DNA from: a virus
Virus record (IMG/VR): IMGVR_UViG_3300044712_000999
Location: 1-39,422 of that record
Length of the DNA stretch: 39,422 nt
Direction: 5' to 3' (one strand)
Made by a program: the position numbers and the translations under genes. The notes beneath the pieces were generated by a model. It had not been told where the DNA came from. It worked only from the letters and a program-made list of their open reading frames with translations, and did no database searches. Positions 31,186 to 38,433 of this stretch are shown here, one piece after another; positions within the stretch are counted from its first letter, which is position 1, and every line of letters begins with the position of its first letter.

Positions 31186-32837
31186 AAATCTACTATATCT
31201 CCTCTAATAAATCTAGAACCTTGAACTTCGCCTAAGACATCTGTTGCTGTTGGAACATTCGCCATATAGTTATTTCTACTAACTATTGTTGCTAAATCTT
31301 CACCAAACTTATCTAATCCTACTAAAGCATAAATAAGAGATAAGAAATAGTGATCTGGACCTTTTCTTTTCCAGACCCAACGCCAACCATAAGTAGGCTC
31401 GTTTTCATCTGTTATTTCTTTAACACGATAAATGTTTAAAGCATGTTCAAAAAATGGTTGCCAATCTTCTTTACTTCCATTAAAAGCTATTCTTTGTTCA
31501 TTGATCTGATCAACAGCTAATTGCATAACACGATTTCTATCAGCTAAGACTTTACCTCTTTCCTCATTCTCACCCCATCTAATCAATTGCTGTGTTTTTG
31601 TTTCTTTACTAAACCAACATAAATAAACACGGCCCGGATATTTTGCTTGTAACTTTCTTACGCCTATTAAATCTCCACCTTGGTCCGCAATCAAGATAGA
31701 GTGTTTATAATCAATTAATCTTTTTTCTATTTCTGTATATGGATCATAGTTTGGATCGTTTCGTTCTTGTGGCGAATCACAATATCCAAAATAGAATATA
31801 CCTTGCTTGTTTGCCATTGTGTAATGCAAGTTATGCCCAGTATCCATACCGATAATCACACGTCCCGACTGATCATTTACTTCTTTAGATAAACAAGCTT
31901 CTAGTTTCTGTTGTGATAATCCATCATTTGGATTTATATATGGCAATCCAGCAACAAAGTTAGAAAAATACTCTGGTGTTTTGTTTTCTTTATAAACACA
32001 TATCTTTTCAGCACTAAACATTGGATTGATCCATAACGGAATCCACCAACCACTCCACTCATATTTTGAATTAATTATGCCGTCCCAAAGTCTATCGTCT
32101 TTATCATACCAATCGCCCATTCGTCTTTCTTCGTCTGTTATCTCGCCTTGACAAGATGGACAGATAAACTTTCTTTGTTTATAGTCAATACAAGATTCGT
32201 TCATTATAAATCTAGCCCCGCAAGAATGAGTTACATTCCAACTCTTTTGATCACTCTTTTTCCAATAAATATCAATACCAAAATCTGGGATAGTTGGATT
32301 ACTAAAGAATGCTTTTTTAGGACTAGTAACGTGCTGTAGACGAGAGTCGTACTGTTCAACAATAGCTGGTTTACAACGGTCCAACTCGTCAACAATTAAT
32401 TTACGAGCTGATATCATCAATGCTGTTCTTTCTGTCCAACTACCTCGATAATAAATAGTTGCCTTACCAACTTTCTTTTGTTCAATTGAATCTTTATCTG
32501 ATGTCCATTGCTGAAATACTGGATTGTTGTCTATGATACGATTTGTTTTACCACCAGAGAATTGTTTAACATCGTCAGCAGTAGGCAAGACATAAATAAT
32601 ATCCATCGCTTCGCCGTCAGGTCCTGTCTCATTTTTAGCTTCATGTAAACTCTTTAATATCTCATATGTAGTAAATCCAATCTGTGCCGCTTTCAAAGAA
32701 CAGATAAAATTAGATCTGTCTGCATAGATGTCAAATAAAAATCTATGAGTATGAAAGTCTATTGGTGTACCATTTTCTGTCTTTATTTGATTCTCTTGTA
32801 TAAAACTATGTATTGATAAACGAGAAAGTTGCAACAT
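31182..32837 (-). CDS. Terminase large subunit, GpA type, 551 aa
   Basis: The packaging motor ATPase and headful or site-specific nuclease. The Walker-A-like loop SLKAAQIGFTT (47-57) and Walker B LIVDELDR (147-154) match the GpA family form, followed by a zinc-knuckle region with Cys206 and CPSC (226-229). The C-terminal nuclease shows IIGMDTGHNLHY, ILIADQGGD and DHYFLSLIYALVG, giving the acidic metal-binding residues. The length is within the usual range. The ATG shares a base with the stop of a 26-residue membrane peptide gene (TAATG). Confidence 0.92.
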   Translation of the reverse strand: MLQLSRLSIHSFIQENQIKTENGTPIDFHTHRFLFDIYADRSNFICSLKAAQIGFTTYEILKSLHEAKNETGPDGEAMDIIYVLPTADDVKQFSGGKTNRIIDNNPVFQQWTSDKDSIEQKKVGKATIYYRGSWTERTALMISARKLIVDELDRCKPAIVEQYDSRLQHVTSPKKAFFSNPTIPDFGIDIYWKKSDQKSWNVTHSCGARFIMNESCIDYKQRKFICPSCQGEITDEERRMGDWYDKDDRLWDGIINSKYEWSGWWIPLWINPMFSAEKICVYKENKTPEYFSNFVAGLPYINPNDGLSQQKLEACLSKEVNDQSGRVIIGMDTGHNLHYTMANKQGIFYFGYCDSPQERNDPNYDPYTEIEKRLIDYKHSILIADQGGDLIGVRKLQAKYPGRVYLCWFSKETKTQQLIRWGENEERGKVLADRNRVMQLAVDQINEQRIAFNGSKEDWQPFFEHALNIYRVKEITDENEPTYGWRWVWKRKGPDHYFLSLIYALVGLDKFGEDLATIVSRNNYMANVPTATDVLGEVQGSRFIRGDIVDL

Positions 32838-32917
32838 TACAAATGACTATCTAAATGCTTAAGTAAAGCTAAGACAGTTACTACTACCATGATAATTATA
32901 AATATTCCAATCGTCAT
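32837..32917 (-). CDS. 26-residue membrane peptide between terminase genes
   Basis: MTIGIFIIIMVVVTVLALLK is almost entirely hydrophobic, followed by a short charged tail. Its ATG overlaps the small-terminase stop (ATGA) and its TAA overlaps the large-terminase ATG (TAATG), so ribosomes probably traverse it. It may be a real single-pass peptide or mainly a coupling device. Confidence 0.5.
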   Translation of the reverse strand: MTIGIFIIIMVVVTVLALLKHLDSHL

Positions 32918-33441
32918 AGATGATTTCTTAAATCTTGTTCATATTTCTGAGCAAGTTCGTGTGCTTTAGGATTTTTAATTTCCAAATCAACATTTAAGTT
33001 AATTGACTTTTCTGGAGCGTAAATACCTTTTATTTTATAAAGCATATCTAAGGCTCCTTTTCTTGCTTGTGGATCAATTGTATGATAAAAAGCATATTTT
33101 CCTTTTTCTCCTATTCTGATAACAACTACTTTAATTCCACAAGCTTCAACTTTTTCTATTATTTCTTCATTTTTCATATCCTTTGGAAAAACAAAGTATT
33201 CAAATCTTTTTTGATTTAATAATTCTTGATGTGCATTTGCTAAATCCTTTTCTGTAAAATAATCTCCAATACTTTTTATAGCTTCAATTATCTGAGGCTT
33301 AGCGAGGTTTTCTGAACCCATACTATTTGCTACTGATCTATCTTTAACATCATAAACTTTAGATGCCGCTTCTGTGGCATTGTCTGTTCGTATATATTCT
33401 TTAACAAACTTTTTTTGTTTACGAGTTAAGTTATCTAGCAT
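32914..33441 (-). CDS. Terminase small subunit, 175 aa
   Basis: The N-terminal DNA-binding region LTRKQKKFVKEYIRTDNATE (5-24) with AASKVYDVKDRSVANSMGSE and LAKPQIIEAI is the terminase small-subunit (Terminase_2-like) pattern; the rest supplies oligomerisation and a tail. It is immediately upstream of the large subunit with a small peptide gene between. It selects the packaging site. Confidence 0.88.
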   Translation of the reverse strand: MLDNLTRKQKKFVKEYIRTDNATEAASKVYDVKDRSVANSMGSENLAKPQIIEAIKSIGDYFTEKDLANAHQELLNQKRFEYFVFPKDMKNEEIIEKVEACGIKVVVIRIGEKGKYAFYHTIDPQARKGALDMLYKIKGIYAPEKSINLNVDLEIKNPKAHELAQKYEQDLRNHL

Positions 33442-33449
33442 ATTTTTTA

Positions 33450-33710
33450 TTAAGCAGATTGATGAGAACTTTTTGGATCTTTCTTTATTGGTGTTGTTTT
33501 AATGTTTTTCATTTCTTTGTTATCGCTTTTAAGTATGTTAATAATATCTTTTATATCTTGTTTATCTACGTTAAAGGTTTCTAATACATAAACTATTACT
33601 GCAATTTGTTCATTGTTTAGTTGGGTTTTAGCACTTGCAAAATTAATTATTCCAAAAATTAGAATTATTGCAACTATGATAATAACTATGACTTTTTTAA
33701 TTGTTGTCAT
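33450..33710 (-). CDS. Secreted or membrane-anchored small protein, 86 aa
   Basis: Residues 6-27 form a strong signal or anchor segment (VIVIIIVAIILIFGIINFAS) ending in ASAK, a plausible signal-peptidase site. A helical module follows (LNNEQIAVIVYVLETFNVDK...IINIL) of a kind I recall in Patescibacteria extracellular proteins. The C-terminus is basic. Function is unknown; a cell-envelope role during infection is possible. Confidence 0.62.
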   Translation of the reverse strand: MTTIKKVIVIIIVAIILIFGIINFASAKTQLNNEQIAVIVYVLETFNVDKQDIKDIINILKSDNKEMKNIKTTPIKKDPKSSHQSA

Positions 33711-33711
33711 T

Positions 33712-33915
33712 TTATTTTATATAATCTTTAAGTAATTCTAATACTTCCTGATTTGTATTTTTATCTACTCGTACTGAGTCTAATAGTACAACATATTCAT
33801 TATCTCCTTTGTTAAGTTGTAAACAGATAGGACCTAAACTTGAAATAGCAAATTCGTGTGTAATACTTGATACTTTAAATATATCCATTAACCTTTGATC
33901 TAATTGTTTATTCAT
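33712..33915 (-). CDS. Small hypothetical protein, 67 aa
   Basis: MNKQLDQRLMDIFKVSSITH start, a beta-strand centre (PICLQLNKGDNEYVVLLDSV) and a helical end (QEVLELLKDYIK). It overlaps the preceding stop by four bases and the following gene starts one base after its stop. No family recognised. Confidence 0.6.
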   Translation of the reverse strand: MNKQLDQRLMDIFKVSSITHEFAISSLGPICLQLNKGDNEYVVLLDSVRVDKNTNQEVLELLKDYIK

Positions 33916-34061
33916 GATATCATTTTTTTAACTGCTTTAAAGCAAGCACGACAAAGCTCACCTTTACTTGTAATCTTTTGACCTACCTTTTTAGGTATGT
34001 AAGATCGTTGTTTAATAAACCATTTTATTTTTCTACATGATTCACATTTACCTCTAATCAT
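33912..34061 (-). CDS. Small zinc-ribbon protein next to GroEL, 49 aa
   Basis: Two CxxC pairs, CESC at 6-9 and CRAC near 37-40, in a very basic protein (KKIKWFIKQRSYIPKKVGQK lies between). ATG 34061 shares a base with the GroEL stop (TAATG) and its TGA overlaps the next ATG, so it is co-translated with the chaperonin. Nucleic-acid binding is a reasonable guess. Confidence 0.68.
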   Translation of the reverse strand: MIRGKCESCRKIKWFIKQRSYIPKKVGQKITSKGELCRACFKAVKKMIS

Positions 34062-35578
34062 TAGAATGGCATTCGTTTAGCTTGTAACATTTCTAATTGT
34101 GCTTGTTCTAACGTTTTAACTGGAATATGAATAGCAACTGAAACTGTTAAAATTGTTGATGCAATACTAACTGCATTAATTATAGCATTTCTTACAACCA
34201 TAGCACTATCTTTAATGTCTTTTCCATAATCTTCATTACTTTTTATGTCAGCATTAATTAATAGTTGTTTAAGAGGAGCTTCTAATGCTCTTGTCATTAT
34301 CTTACCACCAATTGAATCATCAAGTTGTTTAGCAATTTGAGATAAAGTGACTCCAGCACCTAAGACTATTCCATACTGCAAAGCAAGACGACTTGAATGA
34401 ATAGCATCAGCCATTTTTAATCGTTTATAAGATAATTCAGATTCGCTTCCAGCTCCTAGTTTAAGAATTGCTGTTTTATTTACTAACCAAGATAATCTTA
34501 TTTTTGAGTCATTGTCTTCTTCTTTTTTTAATTGTTCTATGTGGTCACCTATATCAGCACCACCTTGTATAATAACTTCATCTTTATCTATAATTATTTT
34601 TTTACAAGTACCTAATGCTGATACAGGAAGATTTTTAAAGTTTAAACCAGAAGCATCTTCTACAATTGTTGAACCAGTTACTTTAGCAAAATCTTCAAAG
34701 ACATAATTTTTCCATAAGACAGGAGCTTTTATTATACAAATGTTAAATATCTTTCTTTTATGTGTTTCAACCATTAAAGAAGCAACATTTGAATCCATAT
34801 CATCTGTAAAAATAATAAGATCTTTTTTGTCTTGTTTTTTCAACAAAGCAAGTAAAGGTTCAATATCTAATACAGTTTGTATTTTACGTTTAGTAACTAA
34901 GATTGTAGGATTTTCATAAATTGCTTTTGTTTCTTTTCTATTTTCTTTTTGAGCAACTTCGTCGTGAACCATATAAGGCGACAAATAACCGCTACCAGTA
35001 AATCTTATTCCTTCTGTAATTGTATAGAAAGTGTCATAGGTTCCAGAACCTTCAACATGTATGATTCCATCTTTTCCTATTTTTTGATATATTTCTTTAA
35101 GTAATTTGCCAGTTTCTTCTGATTCACCTGCAACTCTAGCAACTTTATCTATTTCATCAACTATAATGTTTTCTTTGTAATCATCTAATATACCTAAAAC
35201 TATTGGAAGTAATTTATCTATTTCTCTTTTTATTTGAATACCAGAAATATCAGCTTCATATCCAGCTTTAAGTATTTCTTGAGCCATTAAAATAGTTGTC
35301 TTACGACCGTCTCCACTATCTTTATCAGCCTTATCTGAAAGTTCTTTAAGAATAGCTAACCCTCTTTTTTCTAATGGATTTGATAAATGAATTGCTTGAA
35401 CAATTGATTGAGCATCATTACAAACTTCATGATATGGATAATCCTCTCTTTCAATAACAGCGTTTGAACCTTTAGGTCCATAAGTAGGCCTAATTGCTTC
35501 TGCAACTTGTTCAACACCATTGATAAGACCTAAAAGGACTTGTCTACCTACTGTTAAGTTTTTTGTGTTCATGCTCAT
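34061..35578 (-). CDS. groEL: GroEL-like chaperonin, 505 aa
   Basis: Group I chaperonin subunit, slightly shorter than the usual 540 or so. TYGPKGSN (32-39) binds nucleotide, GDGRKTT (89-95) replaces the canonical GDGTTTA but keeps the catalytic Asp, and ADAIHSSRLALQYGIVLGAG near the C-terminus matches the last ATPase motif with its Asp. The flexible GGM tail is missing; the protein ends LQAKRMPF. It is encoded just downstream of GroES and probably folds the phage capsid or tail proteins. Divergence from cellular GroEL suggests a specialised client range. The start at 35578 overlaps the upstream gene by 35 bases; ATG 35572 is an alternative. Confidence 0.92.
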   Translation of the reverse strand: MSMNTKNLTVGRQVLLGLINGVEQVAEAIRPTYGPKGSNAVIEREDYPYHEVCNDAQSIVQAIHLSNPLEKRGLAILKELSDKADKDSGDGRKTTILMAQEILKAGYEADISGIQIKREIDKLLPIVLGILDDYKENIIVDEIDKVARVAGESEETGKLLKEIYQKIGKDGIIHVEGSGTYDTFYTITEGIRFTGSGYLSPYMVHDEVAQKENRKETKAIYENPTILVTKRKIQTVLDIEPLLALLKKQDKKDLIIFTDDMDSNVASLMVETHKRKIFNICIIKAPVLWKNYVFEDFAKVTGSTIVEDASGLNFKNLPVSALGTCKKIIIDKDEVIIQGGADIGDHIEQLKKEEDNDSKIRLSWLVNKTAILKLGAGSESELSYKRLKMADAIHSSRLALQYGIVLGAGVTLSQIAKQLDDSIGGKIMTRALEAPLKQLLINADIKSNEDYGKDIKDSAMVVRNAIINAVSIASTILTVSVAIHIPVKTLEQAQLEMLQAKRMPF

Positions 35579-35816
35579 ATAACGGATGTTGTGGCGGTAA
35601 CGCTTCTCTTAAATGATAATCTAAATACTCTAAATTATTTAATGGACCATAACCTAATTTAAAAATCTTTGTATCTTTGCAAATCTCACATCTTTCTTCA
35701 ACTGCATTTCCAAACTGTGCTACAATTTTATATCTATGTAACCATATCCCCAGGCATTGTGATTTTTCCAAGTATGAAACGTGGATCTTCGGCAACAAAG
35801 TGATAGATTTTGTCAT
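35544..35816 (-). CDS. Zinc-site protein between GroES and GroEL, up to 90 aa
   Basis: The conserved-looking part is LHRYKIVAQFGNAVEERCEI (CEIC pair) to LEYLDYHLREALPPQHPLYE. The only ATG in frame (35816) lies 82 bases inside GroES, so the true start may be a rare codon nearer 35750. It overlaps GroEL at the other end. Possibly an adaptor for the chaperonin; no family named. Confidence 0.55.
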   Translation of the reverse strand: MTKSITLLPKIHVSYLEKSQCLGIWLHRYKIVAQFGNAVEERCEICKDTKIFKLGYGPLNNLEYLDYHLREALPPQHPLYEHEHKKLNSR

Positions 35817-36003
35817 CTATTTCTAAAAAATTAACTCCCCATACTAAAAAAGCAATAACATCTCCGACCTTAACATTTTGCACATCGTCTCCAATAGCTA
35901 GAACTTTTCCATATTCACACAAAGTAGCTTTTTGTTGAACAAGGACTTGTTCTTTTTCTATTGGTTCTATTAAGATTTGATTTCCAAAAGGTTTAATTTC
36001 CAT
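35734..36003 (-). CDS. groES: GroES-like co-chaperonin, 89 aa
   Basis: IKPFGNQILIEPIEKEQVLV is the first strand pair of the GroES barrel; CEYGKVLAIGDDVQNVKVGD and DKIYHFVAEDPRFILGKI complete it. The mobile loop is present but short (about 20-29). It should cap the GroEL-like ring encoded just downstream. Confidence 0.88.
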   Translation of the reverse strand: MEIKPFGNQILIEPIEKEQVLVQQKATLCEYGKVLAIGDDVQNVKVGDVIAFLVWGVNFLEIDDKIYHFVAEDPRFILGKITMPGDMVT

Positions 36004-36175
36004 ATTCGCTAATTATATCTTTAACTTCATCTTTTCGACTAATAATTTGAGCCATATCTTTTGATTTCTTCTTTGAAAATAACTTAAATTCTTTTTGAAC
36101 AACTTCTTGTAAATCAGTAACATCTTTACTTTCGCTTAATTTCCAAAGATTTTTAATTCTTTGAATAATACTCAT
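35993..36175 (-). CDS. Small hypothetical protein, 60 aa
   Basis: Lys-rich and helical (MSIIQRIKNLWKLSESKDVT; VQKEFKLFSKKKSKDMAQII). Its start overlaps the preceding stop (ATGA) and its end overlaps GroES by 11 bases. Function unknown. Confidence 0.6.
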   Translation of the reverse strand: MSIIQRIKNLWKLSESKDVTDLQEVVQKEFKLFSKKKSKDMAQIISRKDEVKDIISEYGN

Positions 36176-36360
36176 AACTCTTTAATATGTTTGTTGTCTT
36201 GTAAAAAAGGTGTTACCTTAATTCCAAAAACATCATTCCCTAATGGTTCAAATGAAACTTGAGCACTTGGATTAAGTTGATTCTTTTTTAAATACTCAAG
36301 AGCATCTTTTTCTCTTTTTTGTATATCTTCTATTTGTTCTTTTGTTAGCGATATTTTCAT
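36172..36360 (-). CDS. Small hypothetical protein, 62 aa
   Basis: A helical start (MKISLTKEQIEDIQKREKDA) is followed by a short beta segment (SAQVSFEPLGNDVFGIKVTP). It overlaps neighbours by four bases on each side. Function unknown. Confidence 0.6.
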   Translation of the reverse strand: MKISLTKEQIEDIQKREKDALEYLKKNQLNPSAQVSFEPLGNDVFGIKVTPFLQDNKHIKEL

Positions 36361-36518
36361 ATTTTTAATCTATTTTTTATTAATAAACCCTTTAAATAAT
36401 GTCTTGGATTTCTAGGAAATGTTTTTATTTTCTTAAATTCAAATTGAGTATCAGACTTTTGTTTTTTCTTAAAAAGATTAGAAAACCAGTTTAAAATAAG
36501 TAAAAAAAGTCTTTTCAT
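36357..36518 (-). CDS. Small basic protein with N-terminal membrane segment, first gene of the chaperonin operon, 53 aa
   Basis: MKRLFLLILNWFSNLFKKKQ starts with an amphipathic, hydrophobic helix, then a basic region. The predicted transcription start (-10 ends at 36526) lies one or two bases before the ATG, so the message should be leaderless. Its TGA overlaps the next ATG. Membrane-associated role possible. Confidence 0.6.
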   Translation of the reverse strand: MKRLFLLILNWFSNLFKKKQKSDTQFEFKKIKTFPRNPRHYLKGLLIKNRLKI

Positions 36519-36525
36519 TAATTTA

Positions 36526-36568
36526 ATTATATGTTATTTGTTTTAATAAATCAACCACTTTATCCCCT
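36526..36568 (-). promoter_or_regulatory. Sigma70-like promoter of the chaperonin-terminase operon with DnaA-box-like element
   Basis: -10 TATAAT at 36531-36526, -35 TTGATT at 36554-36549, spacer 17. TTATCCCCT at 36560-36568 lies five bases upstream of the -35, and overlaps the end of the glycosyltransferase gene. Confidence 0.8.
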
Positions 36569-37454
36569 ATCTTTTAAACATAACATCTTTATTTTCCGCC
36601 TGATTTGCAATTTTTAACCATTTACTTTTATTTGGTTCGAAGTGCATAATAGACATTAATTTTAATGCATATTTAAAATCAGGATTTATTTGAATTGCTC
36701 TTAAACATTTTTCTCTAGCAATTTCACCTTGATTTGTATACCAATAGCATTCAGCTAACATTACAAGTGCTTCTGCTTTTTCTGCTGGATAATTTGAATC
36801 TTTGATATATTCAGTAAATTGATCTATTGCAACTTTATAATCTTTACGATAATAATATTCACGAGCAAGATAAAATCTCCATCTGGGTGTTTGAGGTTCT
36901 TCTTTAACTGCTTTAGTAAGAATTCTAATATATCTATCCGGGTCTTTATAATGATTAGGTGAATAATCGTATGTTATAATCGGAAATATACCCTCATCAT
37001 CGTCTTTTCCTAAAACATTTAAATCTTCATGTGCTTTTCCTAAATAATAAATTGATCCATTATTACGATATATTTTTCCTCTTTTATGACTTTCACTGGG
37101 TCGACCTTTTGGAGTTAAAATAACATTTATTACATCAAGATTTGTTCTTGATATAATTTTCATAATTTTTTCAACTCCACCTTTTTCTAAACGACAATCA
37201 GCATCTAAAGACATTATCCAGTCACTCGTACATTTTGAAGCCGCATGATTTTTAGCCTCAGAAAAATCATCATTCCACAAATAATCTTCGTAAACATTTT
37301 TAGTATATCTTTTAGCAATTTCAACTGTTTTGTCAATACTTCCAGTATCAACAACAACTAATTCATCAACTCCTTCTGTTGATTTAAGAGCTTCTTCGAT
37401 CATTTGCTCTTCGTTTTTAACTATCATGTATATTGAAAATGTTGGTTTTTTCAT
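36567..37454 (-). CDS. Family 2 glycosyltransferase with TPR-like C-terminus, 295 aa
   Basis: GT-A fold: IYMIVKNEEQMIEEALKS (8-25), VVVDTGS (33-39), the DFSEAKNHAASKC region and the metal-binding DAD at 84-86. Residues about 170-285 are helical repeats of the TPR type (EEPQTPRWRFYLAREYYYRK; AEALVMLAECYWYTNQGEIA). The same two-part layout occurs in SunS-like and other protein or sugar glycosyltransferases. Likely jobs are glycosylating virion proteins, modified DNA or host surface. No modified-base sugar pathway is encoded, so virion or host protein is more likely. Confidence 0.85.
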   Translation of the reverse strand: MKKPTFSIYMIVKNEEQMIEEALKSTEGVDELVVVDTGSIDKTVEIAKRYTKNVYEDYLWNDDFSEAKNHAASKCTSDWIMSLDADCRLEKGGVEKIMKIISRTNLDVINVILTPKGRPSESHKRGKIYRNNGSIYYLGKAHEDLNVLGKDDDEGIFPIITYDYSPNHYKDPDRYIRILTKAVKEEPQTPRWRFYLAREYYYRKDYKVAIDQFTEYIKDSNYPAEKAEALVMLAECYWYTNQGEIAREKCLRAIQINPDFKYALKLMSIMHFEPNKSKWLKIANQAENKDVMFKR

Positions 37455-37469
37455 ATCTTATTCTTTTAA

Positions 37470-37586
37470 TTAATAATACAAATCTTCATTAAATGACCAG
37501 TCTCTTATTTTGTCTGCCAACCAAGAAATTAGCGGTGTGTGTAAGTCATAGATTCTAGTAGCGAAAATGTAGATTTTTGTTTTCAT
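37470..37586 (-). CDS. Small hypothetical protein, 38 aa
   Basis: MKTKIYIFATRIYDLHTPLI start and an acidic end. AAAAGAATAAG precedes its ATG, and the same sequence precedes the glycosyltransferase ATG, so both seem to use the same weak initiation signal. Function unknown. Confidence 0.5.
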   Translation of the reverse strand: MKTKIYIFATRIYDLHTPLISWLADKIRDWSFNEDLYY

Positions 37587-37587
37587 C

Positions 37588-38433
37588 TTATTCTTTTATA
37601 GAGTTTATAATTGATTCCATCAAATCATAATTATGATTACATAATTCTTGTCGTCTTGAACAATTACACGGATAATTCCACATTTCCTTTATCTTCTCTA
37701 TTATCTCTCTCTTTACTCTTTCTTCAGCAGATTTACAAATAAAATTAAAGAAAGCATTTCGGTGCTTTTCTCCCAACCAACCGCATACTCTACTTTCGTC
37801 TATATCAAATTGTGGATTTTCTATTTGCTCTTTTTCCCAATCTTTCCATTCTTTACTTTCTACAATAGTTTTCCAAAAACTAGGATGACCATCGGAACAA
37901 CCACTACATTTTCCAATCCATCGTTCTTTTTTTACTCTTTCTTCAGTGGCTTTTTGATGCTCAAAACATTTTATGCCTTCTTCGGCTTTAGCTTTGGCTA
38001 AGGCAATTTTTGCATTTTTCACAGCATCGTTAGTTGGTATTTCATCTACATTTCCCGCCCCAAATAGTTGATAACCAGCATAAATAATTGCATCTTCAAA
38101 ACTCTTTTCTTTTTCTTGGCGGATGAAGGATAAAATAGGTTGGGCGAGTTTTTTGAATTCTTCATTTTTCATAATAAATAATTCCCTTCCTTCAAAACTT
38201 CCAACAACACCAGACAACACAACACACGCCATTTCTTCCCACGATTCTTTAGAAAAATCTTCACACAAGGGAGTGCATATTGGATTTCCACACTTACATT
38301 CTACTTTTGTAGATGGTTTTAAATCACATAGGCAACATTGGCTATGTTTTTCTAGGGGTATTCCACAAGGCGGATTTTTGGAAGTCCAACAATGAGAATG
38401 TGATATATGGTTGTAATCTACTTTATGGGTCAT
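37588..38433 (-). CDS. Cysteine-rich protein of unknown function, 281 aa
   Basis: The first 60 residues contain many Cys and His (CCLCDLKPSTKVECKCGNPI among them), a second Cys cluster lies near 175-185 (GKCSGCSDGHPSF) and a third near the end (YPCNCSRRQELCNHNYD). Between them are charged helices. Three zinc-binding nodules are likely. It overlaps the W/D-rich gene by four bases. No enzyme motif is seen. Confidence 0.62.
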   Translation of the reverse strand: MTHKVDYNHISHSHCWTSKNPPCGIPLEKHSQCCLCDLKPSTKVECKCGNPICTPLCEDFSKESWEEMACVVLSGVVGSFEGRELFIMKNEEFKKLAQPILSFIRQEKEKSFEDAIIYAGYQLFGAGNVDEIPTNDAVKNAKIALAKAKAEEGIKCFEHQKATEERVKKERWIGKCSGCSDGHPSFWKTIVESKEWKDWEKEQIENPQFDIDESRVCGWLGEKHRNAFFNFICKSAEERVKREIIEKIKEMWNYPCNCSRRQELCNHNYDLMESIINSIKE

